NCBI RefSeq assembly: GCF_946478955.1
Contig: NZ_CAMLDL010000011.1
Span: forward strand, 1 to 64,000
Source: an uncultured Sphingomonas sp.
Lineage (GTDB): Bacteria; Pseudomonadota; Alphaproteobacteria; Sphingomonadales; Sphingomonadaceae
Direction: 5' to 3'
DNA length: 64,000 nt
The notes under the pieces were generated by a model that saw only the letters and a list, made by a program, of their open reading frames with translations, was not told where the DNA came from and did not search any database. This document shows, piece after piece, positions 18,632-27,120 of this stretch. The position numbers were made by a program, and so were the translations under genes. Numbering within the stretch: position 1 is the stretch's first letter; the number at the start of each line of letters is the position of its first letter.

Positions 18632-20127
18632 TAGGCGTCCTCGCTCATCTCCAATCGGGGGAATATGGGTGTCGGTTGGGCGATCGCCACCCCGTCCTTA
18701 CCGCTGTCGATAAAACTGATTAGCTTTCCGGCCGATGAAGGAATGACGGGCGAGATGGCGTCAGCAAGCTTTCGAACGGCGACAACGACCGTCCCCAGGA
18801 CGGCTGTCATGCGTGCTGGGTCCGTTTTCTTCAACGCCCATGGCGCCTGCTCGTCGATATAGGCGTTGCACGCGAACACCGCGCGCATCCACGCTTCCAT
18901 ACCCGTCGAGAAACTGAATTTGTCGAACTCATTATCCAGTTCCTCGCAAGCAGCGTCGACTTCGGACAATAGCTTCCGATCCGCATCTTCTTCGCCTGCG
19001 GCCGGAATGGTGCCATCCAAATTCTTGAAAATCATCGACAAACTGCGCTGTGCCAAATTGCCGAAGCTGTTTGCGAGTTCCGCATTAACGCGATTGACGA
19101 TGGCTTCTTCGCTATAGGAACCGTCCTGACCGAAATGGATCTCGCGCAAGAGGAAATAGCGGAGCTGGTCGACGCCAAACCGCTCTGCGAGCGCCATCGG
19201 ATCCACAACATTTCCCAACGATTTCGACATTTTCTCGCCTTTGGCGAGAAGGAATCCGTGACCGAATACCTGACGCGGAAGCGGCAAACCTGCCGACATG
19301 AGGAACGCTGGCCAATAGACCGTATGGAAGCGAACAATATCTTTCCCAATCAGATGGACATCTGCTGGCCAATATTTCGCAAACTCTCCGCCGCGATCGG
19401 GAAAGCCAACGCCCGTCATGTAAGTGGTCAGGGCGTCAACCCAAACATACATGACATGATCCGGCGAACCGGGAACCGGTACACCCCAATCAAAACTGGT
19501 GCGCGAGACGCTCAAATCCTTCAGCCCGCCTTCAACAAAGCGAAGAACCTCGTTGCGGCGGCTTTCCGGGCGAATGAAATCTGGATTATCGCGGTAAAGC
19601 GCGAGCAGCCTGTCCTGATACGCCGACAGCTTGAAAAACCAGGTTTCCTCCGTGGTCCACTCGACGGGCGTACCCTGCGGCGACAGCTTTACGCCCCCTT
19701 CCCCTTCTGCCAGTTCGCTTTCATCGTAAAATGCCTCGTCGCGGACCGAGTACCAGCCCTCATAACGGTCAAGATAGAGGTCGCCATTGGCCTCCATGGC
19801 CTTCCACAGCGCAACCGAAGCATCCGCGTGGCGCGGTTCCGTTGTGCGGACAAATGCATCATAGCTAATGTTCAGATCGTCGCACATCTTACGAAAATAA
19901 GACGACATTTCGTCGGCATAAGCTTGCGTCTCAACGCCGGCATTTCGTGCGGTCTGAACCATCTTCAAACCATGCTCGTCCGTTCCGGTGACCAGCTTTA
20001 CGTCGCGGCCCTGTTTCCGGCGAAATCGGGCCATGGCATCGGCGGCAATGGCTTCATAGGCGTGGCCGATGTGCGGCTTTCCGTTGGGATAGCTGATGGC
20101 GGTCGTGATGTAATAGGGCTCAGACAT
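18631..20127 (-). CDS. metG: methionyl-tRNA synthetase
   Basis: Class I aminoacyl-tRNA synthetase charging tRNA-Met, about 498 residues. The HIGH motif is in PNGKPHIGHAYEA and the KMSKS loop in KMSKSLGNVVDP. The alpha-helical anticodon-binding domain follows, but there is no C-terminal EMAP/tRNA-binding extension, so it is the short form. I start at ATG 20127 (MSEPYYITT); a TTG two codons upstream is less likely. It lies 24 bp downstream of holB in the same operon. Confidence 0.95.
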   Translation of the reverse strand: MSEPYYITTAISYPNGKPHIGHAYEAIAADAMARFRRKQGRDVKLVTGTDEHGLKMVQTARNAGVETQAYADEMSSYFRKMCDDLNISYDAFVRTTEPRHADASVALWKAMEANGDLYLDRYEGWYSVRDEAFYDESELAEGEGGVKLSPQGTPVEWTTEETWFFKLSAYQDRLLALYRDNPDFIRPESRRNEVLRFVEGGLKDLSVSRTSFDWGVPVPGSPDHVMYVWVDALTTYMTGVGFPDRGGEFAKYWPADVHLIGKDIVRFHTVYWPAFLMSAGLPLPRQVFGHGFLLAKGEKMSKSLGNVVDPMALAERFGVDQLRYFLLREIHFGQDGSYSEEAIVNRVNAELANSFGNLAQRSLSMIFKNLDGTIPAAGEEDADRKLLSEVDAACEELDNEFDKFSFSTGMEAWMRAVFACNAYIDEQAPWALKKTDPARMTAVLGTVVVAVRKLADAISPVIPSSAGKLISFIDSGKDGVAIAQPTPIFPRLEMSEDA

Positions 20128-20151
20128 GGCCAACGCCCTAGCCGCCCTTCC

Positions 20152-21117
20152 CTACTCCTTCAAGGCGGCGACCGACGCAAGGATGGAACCAAGCTGAAAC
20201 ACTGTAAAGCCGGGGTCGAGCGACAATCGGGGCGCAACGACCGCTGTCCGGCGGGCTTTGTCGTAGGCGTCCAATGCCCGCGCCCGGGCGGCCCCGTTCA
20301 GCGTTGCCGCTTCACGGGCAATCAATCCCGGCACAATGTCCAGAAAAGCGGCATAACGCTCACTTTCCGCTTTCAATGCCAACGATGAAGCCAGCTTTGC
20401 GCGGCGTGCATTGGTCGGATCGCCTTCGCGCATGATTGTGAGCGCGTCCTGCTCCAGGCTGGCCAGATTGTAGGTGGCAATGGCTGATGCCTTACCAATG
20501 GAACCGTCCGCGAAGTCCGCGATCTGCGCTATTTCATTTGCATTTTTCGTCGGAAAATATGCGTTTAGCAACGACGTCATGGTGTCATGATCAAGCTTGT
20601 CCAGATCCAAACGTCGGCACCTGGAGCGGATCGTCGGAAGCAGGCGCCCCGGCGCGTGGCTGATCAGCAGGAACAATGTATGTGCCGGGGGTTCTTCCAG
20701 CATCTTGAGCAGCGCATTGGCCGCTGATGCTTCCAGATCATCGATGGAGTCGATGACGATAGCCCGCCACGGACTCATTGACGGAGTCACCGCGAATAAA
20801 TCGGCAAGAGTGCGGACCTGATCGACACTGATATTTCGAGCCAGACCACCCGACGGCCGTTCGAGGCGCTCTAGCCATCGAAAATCTGGGTGTGACCCCG
20901 CGGCGACGAGGCGAGATGTCGGATGCTCAGCGGGGGTTTCCAGATCGCTTCCTCCCACTGGAGGGCCCGATGCTTCCGCCAACACTCGAATGGCGGCGAG
21001 ACGCGCAAACAAGGCTTTGCCAATACCCTTTGGTCCGGTGAGCAGCCATGCGTGATGGATGCGTCCCGAATTCCAGGCCTTCAGAAAGGCGCCCGTTGCG
21101 CGCTCCTGCCCCTTCAT
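20152..21117 (-). CDS. holB: DNA polymerase III delta' subunit
   Basis: Clamp-loader subunit, about 321 residues, AAA+ fold. The segment HHAWLLTGPKGIGKALFA carries an intact P-loop (GPKGIGK) and the Walker B region reads VIDSIDDLEASAANALLKMLEEPP, which is typical of DnaX/HolB proteins, followed by SHAPGRLLPTIRSRCRRL (sensor region). The Cys residues of the zinc module found in many delta' proteins are not evident. The start overlaps the tmk stop (TGATG; a GTG one codon earlier is also possible). tmk-holB coupling is common in bacteria. Confidence 0.93.
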   Translation of the reverse strand: MKGQERATGAFLKAWNSGRIHHAWLLTGPKGIGKALFARLAAIRVLAEASGPPVGGSDLETPAEHPTSRLVAAGSHPDFRWLERLERPSGGLARNISVDQVRTLADLFAVTPSMSPWRAIVIDSIDDLEASAANALLKMLEEPPAHTLFLLISHAPGRLLPTIRSRCRRLDLDKLDHDTMTSLLNAYFPTKNANEIAQIADFADGSIGKASAIATYNLASLEQDALTIMREGDPTNARRAKLASSLALKAESERYAAFLDIVPGLIAREAATLNGAARARALDAYDKARRTAVVAPRLSLDPGFTVFQLGSILASVAALKE

Positions 21118-21746
21118 CACGGCAACAAATCACCCAGCGCATAAAGGAGCCGCGCCGTAACCGTCGCCTGATTACCGGCAGCATCAATCAGGCGAACCCG
21201 GCCCGGCTCCTGCGCCGCCATCGCGCGGAAGCCCGCCTCAACCGCCGCATGATAGGATGGTGGGCGCGAACCGATGCGATCGCCGGCATGACCGTCGCGC
21301 GCGCGCGCGCGCGATGCGCCTTCACTTTCATTGAGAATGAGGACCAGCGTTCGATCGGGCAAATAGTCGAGACTGCCAAAGCGATGGAGGTCGCGCACAG
21401 CGTCGACACCCAGGCCGCCCGCCTCGCCCTGATATGCCAGCGAGCTATCGAGGAAGCGGTCACTCAACACCCATTCACCGCGTTCCAGTGCTGGCAAGAT
21501 CGTCTTTTCGATATGATCCGAGCGCGCTGCGGCGAACAGCAATGCTTCCGCGCGTGAGTTCCAGCGCCGCTCGTCGCCTTCCAGCAATAGCTTCCGGATC
21601 GCTTCCGCACCGGGGCTCCCACCAGGCTCGCGCGTGACCAAGACCGTCAGTCCGCGCCCTTCCAGCGCTTGTGCGAGGGCGGTTAACTGAGTCGACTTAC
21701 CGACCCCTTCCCCGCCCTCAAGGCTGATGAAGCGCCCTCGCGCCAT
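21117..21746 (-). CDS. tmk: thymidylate kinase
   Basis: Phosphorylates dTMP to dTDP, 209 residues. The P-loop is EGGEGVGKSTQ and the substrate-binding TREPGGSPGAEAIR follows. DRFLDSSLAYQG is the conserved DRY-like loop, and a lid with several Arg residues (SRARARDGHAGDRIGSR) lies near 150. It is the head or second gene of the tmk-holB-metG operon, 5 bp downstream of the D,D-carboxypeptidase stop, so it may be expressed from the same transcript. Confidence 0.95.
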   Translation of the reverse strand: MARGRFISLEGGEGVGKSTQLTALAQALEGRGLTVLVTREPGGSPGAEAIRKLLLEGDERRWNSRAEALLFAAARSDHIEKTILPALERGEWVLSDRFLDSSLAYQGEAGGLGVDAVRDLHRFGSLDYLPDRTLVLILNESEGASRARARDGHAGDRIGSRPPSYHAAVEAGFRAMAAQEPGRVRLIDAAGNQATVTARLLYALGDLLP

Positions 21747-21750
21747 GACG

Positions 21751-22926
21751 TCAGGCGAGCCCGATCAATTGTTTGAAACCAATCCAGGCGCGCGCAAAGA
21801 AACCGGCCGAGCCAACATCCTCAGCCGCGACCAACGGCATAACCTGCTCACCCTCGGGCATTTGCACGACCAGATCGGCGATATGGTCGCCCTTCTTGAT
21901 TGGCGCCATGACCGGCCCCTGATATCGAATCTTCATCGCGCCAACCTTATTGAGAATTCCGGCCGGCATCGTGACGGCGAGGTCGCGCGGCGCAACTAGT
22001 GCCACTTCGGATGAGCTGCCCATCTGAACTTTGGCCGATCCAACCTCGGTATTGGCCTTGAACAAGGGTTTGGTTTGCCAAGCGTTAAAGCCCCACTGCA
22101 TCAGTCGAACAGATTCGGTGATGCGGCCGCCAAAGCTGTCGATCCCGGCAACTACCATGATCAGACGGCGGCCATTCTGTTCGGCCGAACCCGTAAAGCC
22201 ATAGCCCGCCTCTTCGGTATGACCGGTCTTCAGGCCGTCCGCGCCTGCCACCTTACCAAGCAGCGGATTGCGATTGGCTTGCGTGATGTCCGCACCGCCG
22301 CCCATCGTCTTGCCCCAGGTGAAGCTCGGCTGGCTGTAGAATTTCTTGTAGAGATCCGGGTAGTTCTCAATCTCGGCACGGGCGAGCGTCGCAAGGTCGC
22401 GAGCCGTAACATAGGTGCGGCCTTCATCCGGCCAGCCGTTGGCGGTGCCAAACTGGCTATTGGTCATGCCGAGACGCTTCGCATTTTCGTTCATCACGTT
22501 GACGAAGGCTTCCTCGGTACCCGCAATACATTCCGCCAACACCACCGATGCGTCATTGCCGGACAGAGTGACGATGCCATGCAGCATATTTTCGACGCTG
22601 ACCTGTTCATTGGGTGAAAGGAACATGGTCGAACCGGCCTGCGGACCATGCCATTTCTGCCAAGTTTCAGGGCGCACCGTGCAAATCTTGTCGAGCGTAA
22701 GATCACCGCGCTTAATCAGTTCGAACGCTACGTTTGTGGTCATCATTTTGGCCATAGAGGCTGGCGGCATCTTTTGGTCGCCATTCTTGTTATAAAGGAC
22801 AGCACCCGACGACAGGTCGATCAGATAGGCGACTTTTGCGGGCGTTTCATAAGGTGGCGCGGCAGCAGGCGCGGCCCCTGCCAGTGTAGCGATGGATGCG
22901 GCGGCAATTAGGGTGGCACGAAACAC
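21751..22926 (-). CDS. dacA: D-alanyl-D-alanine carboxypeptidase (PBP5/6 type)
   Basis: Periplasmic low-molecular-weight penicillin-binding protein that trims the terminal D-Ala of peptidoglycan pentapeptides. The three active-site motifs are clear: SMAK (Ser-x-x-Lys), SGND and KTGHTEEAGYG. A signal peptide (FRATLIAAASIATLAGAAPAAA) precedes the catalytic domain, a C-terminal beta domain and an amphipathic end (FFARAWIGFKQLIGLA) that would anchor it to the membrane. I start at GTG 22926, which gives a proper signal peptide and an AGGAG about 11 nt upstream; the open frame to 23031 would run into the neighbouring gene. Confidence 0.93.
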   Translation of the reverse strand: MFRATLIAAASIATLAGAAPAAAPPYETPAKVAYLIDLSSGAVLYNKNGDQKMPPASMAKMMTTNVAFELIKRGDLTLDKICTVRPETWQKWHGPQAGSTMFLSPNEQVSVENMLHGIVTLSGNDASVVLAECIAGTEEAFVNVMNENAKRLGMTNSQFGTANGWPDEGRTYVTARDLATLARAEIENYPDLYKKFYSQPSFTWGKTMGGGADITQANRNPLLGKVAGADGLKTGHTEEAGYGFTGSAEQNGRRLIMVVAGIDSFGGRITESVRLMQWGFNAWQTKPLFKANTEVGSAKVQMGSSSEVALVAPRDLAVTMPAGILNKVGAMKIRYQGPVMAPIKKGDHIADLVVQMPEGEQVMPLVAAEDVGSAGFFARAWIGFKQLIGLA

Positions 22927-22970
22927 GGTTAAGACGACTCCTGATCCTGAGGCCTGAGGCAAAAGCCCTG

Positions 22971-24110
22971 TTAGCGGCCGATGATTCCATCCGCCAGCAA
23001 TGTCACCGACAACGCGTAGAAATTTGAACAATTATAATCGAGCACCGCCCTGTAATTGTCGGTGACAAGATATGCCGTTTCATATGGGCCGTCCGGTTCG
23101 ATCAACGTCGCCATATCGGTATCACGCAGCGAGCGGTCGAGAGGCACAACTCCGCGAGCCCGCCATTGTGCCCAACTCATCGGAACACTGTGCCGCGCAT
23201 GAACCCTGGGGCATTTCGCCGCCGGGACCGGGTTGCGGATGGCGTTGCGATCCAGCGTCGGCGGGACGCGCACTGGCACGCCCCACAACATGCCGGCCTT
23301 CCACCCCGCCTGTTGCAGATAATTGCCGATTGAAGCGAGACCATCGAGCTGGCTGCCCCAGATATCCGCATCGCCGTCACCATCGCCGTCAACCCGCAGT
23401 TTCAGGATATTGGTTGGCATAAACTGGGGGTGGCCCATTGCCCCTGCCCAGCTGCCCTTCAATCTCGACCGCGGGACGCCCTGATCAATCAACTTCATTG
23501 CTGCAATAAATTCGCCCTCAAACAGGTCGCGGCGACGGCCCTCGTAGGCGAGCGTTGCGAGCGCGTCGAAAATATCGAACGTCCCCTTCACCCGACCATA
23601 GCTGGTTTCCTTGCCCCAAATGGCGAGCATGATGGACGCCGGGACGCCAGTCCGCTGTTCGATCCGCGACAAATGGGGCCAAAGCGATCGATAATTGGCC
23701 TGACCGCGCGAAATCAGGTCGGGTGTTACGTGGGAACGGCGGTACGGCGCAAAGGGCGGCGTGGAATTGGGATTATTGATGTTTCCAGGCTGCGCCCGGT
23801 CGAGCCGCATCACCGTGCTGTTGAGCCGAAGATAAGGTACGACATTGTCGACCGTTGCTTGCCGAACCCCGGCCGCCACAGCATGCGCGGCGAGAACCTG
23901 TTTATAGGATTCGAAGGTGCCGACACTCGCGTATGTCGCCGGCGCTGAGGCTTGAACGGGAGCTACCTGAACCCCCGCATTCGTTCCCCGATGAATGGCG
24001 ATCGACGGTGCGGGTGGCGCGGCCGTCGGCAACGGTGCCAACGGGTCAACCTGCGCCGACGCAATCGCAGACCAACCCGCTGCAAATACAAAAATCGCCT
24101 TAAACTTCAT
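22971..24110 (-). CDS. MltB-type lytic murein transglycosylase
   Basis: Periplasmic enzyme that cleaves the MurNAc-GlcNAc bond with formation of anhydro-MurNAc, about 379 residues. A signal peptide ends near AIASA. The catalytic Glu lies in AIWGKETSYG, and the family segments GAMGHPQFMPTN and DADIWGSQLDGLASIGNYL follow; the C-terminal YRAVLDYNCSNFYALSV is also standard. ATG 24110 is preferred (GGAG 8 nt upstream) over ATG 24125. It is followed by the D,D-carboxypeptidase, forming a peptidoglycan-remodelling pair. Confidence 0.92.
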   Translation of the reverse strand: MKFKAIFVFAAGWSAIASAQVDPLAPLPTAAPPAPSIAIHRGTNAGVQVAPVQASAPATYASVGTFESYKQVLAAHAVAAGVRQATVDNVVPYLRLNSTVMRLDRAQPGNINNPNSTPPFAPYRRSHVTPDLISRGQANYRSLWPHLSRIEQRTGVPASIMLAIWGKETSYGRVKGTFDIFDALATLAYEGRRRDLFEGEFIAAMKLIDQGVPRSRLKGSWAGAMGHPQFMPTNILKLRVDGDGDGDADIWGSQLDGLASIGNYLQQAGWKAGMLWGVPVRVPPTLDRNAIRNPVPAAKCPRVHARHSVPMSWAQWRARGVVPLDRSLRDTDMATLIEPDGPYETAYLVTDNYRAVLDYNCSNFYALSVTLLADGIIGR

Positions 24111-24250
24111 CAACACACTCCGCATTGCATCACGCTAGCCGCGACGGACAAAGCTGCCCACCTTATTCGTCTCGCCACTTGCACGGACCACCGCCGCGCG
24201 ATAGGCGGCCCAGATGAAACTGCGATGGATGATGCTGTCAGGTTTCGTGC

Positions 24251-24340
24251 GGAGAGATGGCCGAGTGGTTTAAGGCAGCGGTCTTGAAAACCGCCGTGGG
24301 TGCAAGCTCACCGTGGGTTCGAATCCCACTCTCTCCGCCA
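24251..24340 (+). tRNA. tRNA-Ser (anticodon UGA)
   Basis: A complete 90-nt type II tRNA including an encoded CCA. The acceptor stem pairs GGAGAGA (24251-24257) with TCTCTCC (24330-24336), G is the discriminator, and CCA is at 24338-24340. The anticodon stem GCGGT/ACCGC flanks the loop CTTGAAA with anticodon TGA at 24285-24287. A long variable arm and the T-loop GGTTCGAATCC follow. The integrase gene of the prophage ends only 14 bp further on, so the 3' part of this gene is the probable attachment core. Confidence 0.97.
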
Positions 24341-24354
24341 TACAATCCGCAGTT
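24311..24354. other. attL region (core not resolved)
   Basis: The T-arm, acceptor 3' strand and CCA of tRNA-Ser together with 14 bp up to the integrase stop. Tyrosine integrases of this kind cross over inside the tRNA 3' half and restore the gene with phage-borne sequence. The matching copy (attR) should repeat part of this stretch beyond position 64000, so the core length cannot be set here. Confidence 0.55.
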
Positions 24355-25620
24355 TTACGCCACTAATTGGAGGTCAGGTGTGCCACGGTTGGCACGGTTC
24401 CCACTAGCTTCCTGATCATCCGGTTTAGCGGACAGTTCGGGATCGCTAACAGAGTTTGCGGGTGGTGCGGGATTGTGTGCCAACGTCTCGACGCCGCCGT
24501 AGAGCGCCCCTGCCCCAAGGTGGGAGTATTTTTTGGCAGTGATGGAGACGTCCGAGTGCCCTGCCCATATCGACAGGCGTTGAAGCTCCATGCCGCCGAG
24601 CCCGAGACGTGTGATGCAGGTGTGCCGAAGGGTGTGCAGGGTGATTTCGTCAATGTCGCCCCCGCCTGCCTTCACATCGCTGCGGATCGTGTCCCACATA
24701 TACCAAGCCGTCCCCACGCTCGGGAACCACAGCCCGCCGACCGCTTGCGCGTCCAGCGCGGGGATCAGATCGATGATCGCCTGCGTGGCGGGCACCATGC
24801 GAGGCTCGTCGTTCTTCGTGAGGTACTGCGGCAACGCCAGGAATGGGCGCCAGCCGACCTCTGCCACGCGAACCTGCTTCACCGAGTGCGGCCCGAGCAG
24901 CGTGGCCTCGCTCTTGCGGAAGCCAGTGTCGAGCAGGACGCGGATCAGCATCCGGAACCGCGCCCACTGCCTCGAAGGCTCTTTGGCGATGCGGGCGTCA
25001 ATCGCAGCGAACACCAAGGGCTCTTCGTGATGCTCTAGGATGCGGCTGCGCTCGTTCTTGAAGGTGATCTTCGGCATAGTCGGCTTCGCCGCGAGCAGCG
25101 GGTTGCCGTCCTCGTCCTCATATTCCTCCACAGCCTCTCTGAGAGCCCGCGAGAGCGTGTCCAGCTTGCGCTTGATGGTCGCAGGCTTGAGCCCTTCGGA
25201 AAGCTCCACAACAAGCTCCTTGAGGCGCTTGCGGGTGATTGAGGCGATGGGCTCGTCCCCGATCAGGTCGACGATGAACTTGATGTTGCTCCGCAGGGTC
25301 GGGAGCGACTTGCTCTCGCCCCATACGTTGGGGTCTTTGTAGCAACGATCCAGCAGGCGCTCGACCGTCCATCCGGTTGTCCTGACCTTCACGTCACTAG
25401 AAGCGAGCAGCGCACCGACGCGGCCCTTGGGTGCCACAGAGCCCCCCATGGACGGGTGCTTCGGGTGGACGCCAGCGATCCACTCCTTGCGCTGCTTCTC
25501 GGCCTCTGCCCTGTCGCGGGTGTCGGTGCTGACCCGCTGCCGCTGCAGCTTGCCGCCCTCCCCTGCTACGTGGACGTCGAGGTAGTGGATGCCGTTGGGC
25601 TTCGTTCCTAGCCGTGCCAT
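24355..25620 (-). CDS. int: tyrosine-type integrase
   Basis: Site-specific recombinase, 421 residues, that integrates the phage at tRNA-Ser. The N-terminal arm-binding part (residues 1-75) and a core-binding SAM-like domain (about 95-180) precede the catalytic domain. Catalytic residues are visible: Arg in LLDTGFRKSEATLL, His/Arg in LHTLRHTCITRLG, a further His in WAGHSDVSITAKKYSHL and Tyr in the same motif. Its start lies 1 bp after the stop of the winged-helix gene, so the two are co-transcribed. No terminator is visible between its stop and the tRNA. Confidence 0.95.
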   Translation of the reverse strand: MARLGTKPNGIHYLDVHVAGEGGKLQRQRVSTDTRDRAEAEKQRKEWIAGVHPKHPSMGGSVAPKGRVGALLASSDVKVRTTGWTVERLLDRCYKDPNVWGESKSLPTLRSNIKFIVDLIGDEPIASITRKRLKELVVELSEGLKPATIKRKLDTLSRALREAVEEYEDEDGNPLLAAKPTMPKITFKNERSRILEHHEEPLVFAAIDARIAKEPSRQWARFRMLIRVLLDTGFRKSEATLLGPHSVKQVRVAEVGWRPFLALPQYLTKNDEPRMVPATQAIIDLIPALDAQAVGGLWFPSVGTAWYMWDTIRSDVKAGGGDIDEITLHTLRHTCITRLGLGGMELQRLSIWAGHSDVSITAKKYSHLGAGALYGGVETLAHNPAPPANSVSDPELSAKPDDQEASGNRANRGTPDLQLVA

Positions 25621-25621
25621 G

Positions 25622-26065
25622 CTATTCTCCTTTCATTCCTGCCAAGACCTCCCGCATCACCATCCGGCCCTTCTTGGAGAGCCGCAGGAACTTGACGCGG
25701 GTGTCGTTCGGGTTGACCTCCTGGACCAACCAGCCGAGGCCGTTGGGATACACCCTCGAGGGTGGCAGGAAGATTTTGTAGGTGGTAGCGAGGGACTTGT
25801 TGATCTTGTCCCCCACTGCCTCTTTCACGTCCGTATAGGTCGGGTCTCTGCCCGCCAGATCAGCCGATGCTGCCAATACGAAGAAGATCGCTTGGCTCAT
25901 TGTCAGCCGCTCCGGCGCCAGTTCCCCTAGCACCATCATGCCCGCCGAGAAGTTTCCGAAGTCGCTGACGGACTTGAAAAGCGGGTCTGGCTTGGTCGTA
26001 GTCGTAGTCATTGTCGAACGCTGTTTCATACTCTTGTCCCGCCCCTGCGGCGCAAGCTCTAGCAT
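25622..26065 (-). CDS. winged-helix (MarR-like) phage regulator
   Basis: A 147-residue protein beginning MLELAPQG, with AGGAGG 6 nt before ATG 26065; the frame extends upstream but without such a site. The N-terminal 30 residues are Thr-rich and probably disordered. From residue 40 on, the helix set LTMSQAIFFVLAAS, a helix-turn-helix-like DVKEAVGDKINKSLATTYKIF and a beta-wing (GWLVQEVNPNDTRVKFLRLSKKGRMVM) resemble a MarR-type winged helix. It is placed directly upstream of the integrase and downstream of a long leader, so I infer a lysogeny regulator. Similar proteins occur in other T7-like phages. Confidence 0.7.
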   Translation of the reverse strand: MLELAPQGRDKSMKQRSTMTTTTTKPDPLFKSVSDFGNFSAGMMVLGELAPERLTMSQAIFFVLAASADLAGRDPTYTDVKEAVGDKINKSLATTYKIFLPPSRVYPNGLGWLVQEVNPNDTRVKFLRLSKKGRMVMREVLAGMKGE

Positions 26066-26279
26066 CGTAGCCTCCTGTTTTGGAAGTGGCATATTTATCT
26101 GATTGTGTGTTCACGCTAATAAGCATCCCTAAGCACTCATTTCTGTAATCGCTCATAATCCTAGGTTCCTCAGTGACGCCGCCCTTCGTGGGTCGACCCG
26201 CCGTAGTGTCGCTGAGACCTTGCTTGGTATCCTTAGGGTGTTCCCCTCCCGCACCTACATTGTGCGCTCAGTGCTGCTA

Positions 26280-26308
26280 TATATAGTTCTCCTTCTGTAA
26301 GTTTTCAA
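26280..26308 (-). promoter_or_regulatory. sigma70-type promoter for regulator-integrase operon
   Basis: On the minus strand TTGAAA (26308-26303) is followed after 17 nt by TATATA (26285-26280), a good match to the housekeeping consensus. It would start transcription near 26273 and give a leader of about 210 nt before the regulator gene. The leader can fold around the inverted pair CTCAGTGAC / GTCGCTGAG (about 26168-26216). The rest of the 26066-26368 gap shows no gene. Confidence 0.55.
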
Positions 26309-26329
26309 GACTATCACGCTTCTGTAAGT
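26292..26329. repeat. direct repeat CTTCTGTAAGT, candidate operator
   Basis: Two identical 11-bp copies at 26292-26302 and 26319-26329, 27 bp apart (about two and a half helical turns). The first copy lies inside the spacer of the predicted regulator promoter, the second just upstream of its -35. An inverted repeat GACAGGCC / GGCCTGTC follows at 26330-26355. The placement fits binding sites of an autoregulating repressor. Confidence 0.45.
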
Positions 26330-26368
26330 GACAGGCCCCCTAGCGAAGGCCTGTCGTTACGTAAAGCC

Positions 26369-26536
26369 CTAATTTACCAATGGGTTGACCGTTCGGTGGA
26401 AGAAGCGGCAGGCGCCGTACTCGGTGTCCCTTCGGTCGACCGAGCGCCTTGCGCTGTTGAGGGTTGCGGCTCGACCGACGACTGCCTTCGTGTGGCGGTC
26501 GACAATCTCGTAGCGGGCCAGCTTGCGGGCGCTCAC
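26369..26536 (-). CDS. small phage protein, unknown
   Basis: A 55-residue protein not recognised as a family of known function. I propose GTG 26536, which overlaps the stop of the upstream gene as GTGA and gives the sequence MSARKLARYEIVDRH. The body (VVGRAATLNSARRSVDRRD, ending FFHRTVNPLVN) looks like a small beta-alpha fold; similar short early proteins of this pattern occur in T7-like phages. It is the last of the early gene cluster before the regulatory gap. Confidence 0.6.
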   Translation of the reverse strand: MSARKLARYEIVDRHTKAVVGRAATLNSARRSVDRRDTEYGACRFFHRTVNPLVN

Positions 26537-26853
26537 CCTACGGAACCTTTGCAGCCGAAGAAGGGGCAGACCGTCACGTCCTGCTCGGTGGTCGTGTAGT
26601 CGCAGTCGTCGCACACTCGCGGCGCTGGCTCTGCCACGTACTTGTCGAACAGACGCAGCGCCTCACGCAGGGCGTTCCGCGTGGTGTCGGCGTGGATGCG
26701 GGCCAGTTGCAAGGCTCGCTCTTCCTTCCCCTCGCTTCCCTGCTCGACGTACCACTGCAGGTCGCTGTAGACCGCGTTGATGTTGTTGCGAGCGCGGATC
26801 AGGGCGCGGCGGTTGTCGCTCTCGTCGGAGAGCAGCTTGATCGGTGGCTTCAT
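26533..26853 (-). CDS. phage protein with C-terminal zinc ribbon-like Cys pairs
   Basis: A 106-residue protein, function unknown. The N-terminal two thirds are helical and charged (ALIRARNNINAVYSDLQWYV, ALREALRLFDKYV). The end carries CDDC and CPFFGC, a spacing that could bind zinc. AGGAG lies 9 nt before the ATG. It is one of a set of short minus-strand genes between the methyltransferase-like gene and the regulator, and its stop overlaps the next start (GTGA). Confidence 0.65.
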   Translation of the reverse strand: MKPPIKLLSDESDNRRALIRARNNINAVYSDLQWYVEQGSEGKEERALQLARIHADTTRNALREALRLFDKYVAEPAPRVCDDCDYTTTEQDVTVCPFFGCKGSVG

Positions 26854-26856
26854 GAC

Positions 26857-27120
26857 TTAGTACTCCTGGATATCTGTGGTGCCCCACTTGCGGGCCAATA
26901 CTCCGGCCACGGCCAGCGCGCTGTCGCGGGTGGCTGTGTCGTGCGTCTCGACAATCTCGAACGTGCCGCCCTCGTCGCTCTCAGTGCGACAGTAGGTCGA
27001 CCAGCCTTTCACCCTGTGGGGCTCTTCGTACTGGTCGACGTAGCAAATGTCGGGGTTGGTCAGATCGCGGCTCTCGGGGTCGAACCCGAAGGCGTGGACT
27101 TGGACGCTGTAGGTGGTCAT
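26857..27120 (-). CDS. small phage protein, unknown
   Basis: An 87-residue protein starting MTTYSVQVHAFGFDPE, with AAGGAA upstream and an ATGA overlap with the preceding gene. It is acidic and may form a mixed alpha/beta domain (TFEIVETHDTATRDSALAVAGVLARKWG). No domain is recognised. Part of the early cluster. Confidence 0.65.
   Translation of the reverse strand: MTTYSVQVHAFGFDPESRDLTNPDICYVDQYEEPHRVKGWSTYCRTESDEGGTFEIVETHDTATRDSALAVAGVLARKWGTTDIQEY

Noticed and set aside
19135..20388. 417-codon open frame on the plus strand
   Set aside because: It lies opposite metG and holB, which have full family motifs; the translated sequence has no family features.
25860..26156. 98-codon minus-strand frame overlapping the winged-helix gene
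   Set aside because: Different frame of the same DNA; it lacks a ribosome site, while the winged-helix gene has AGGAGG.
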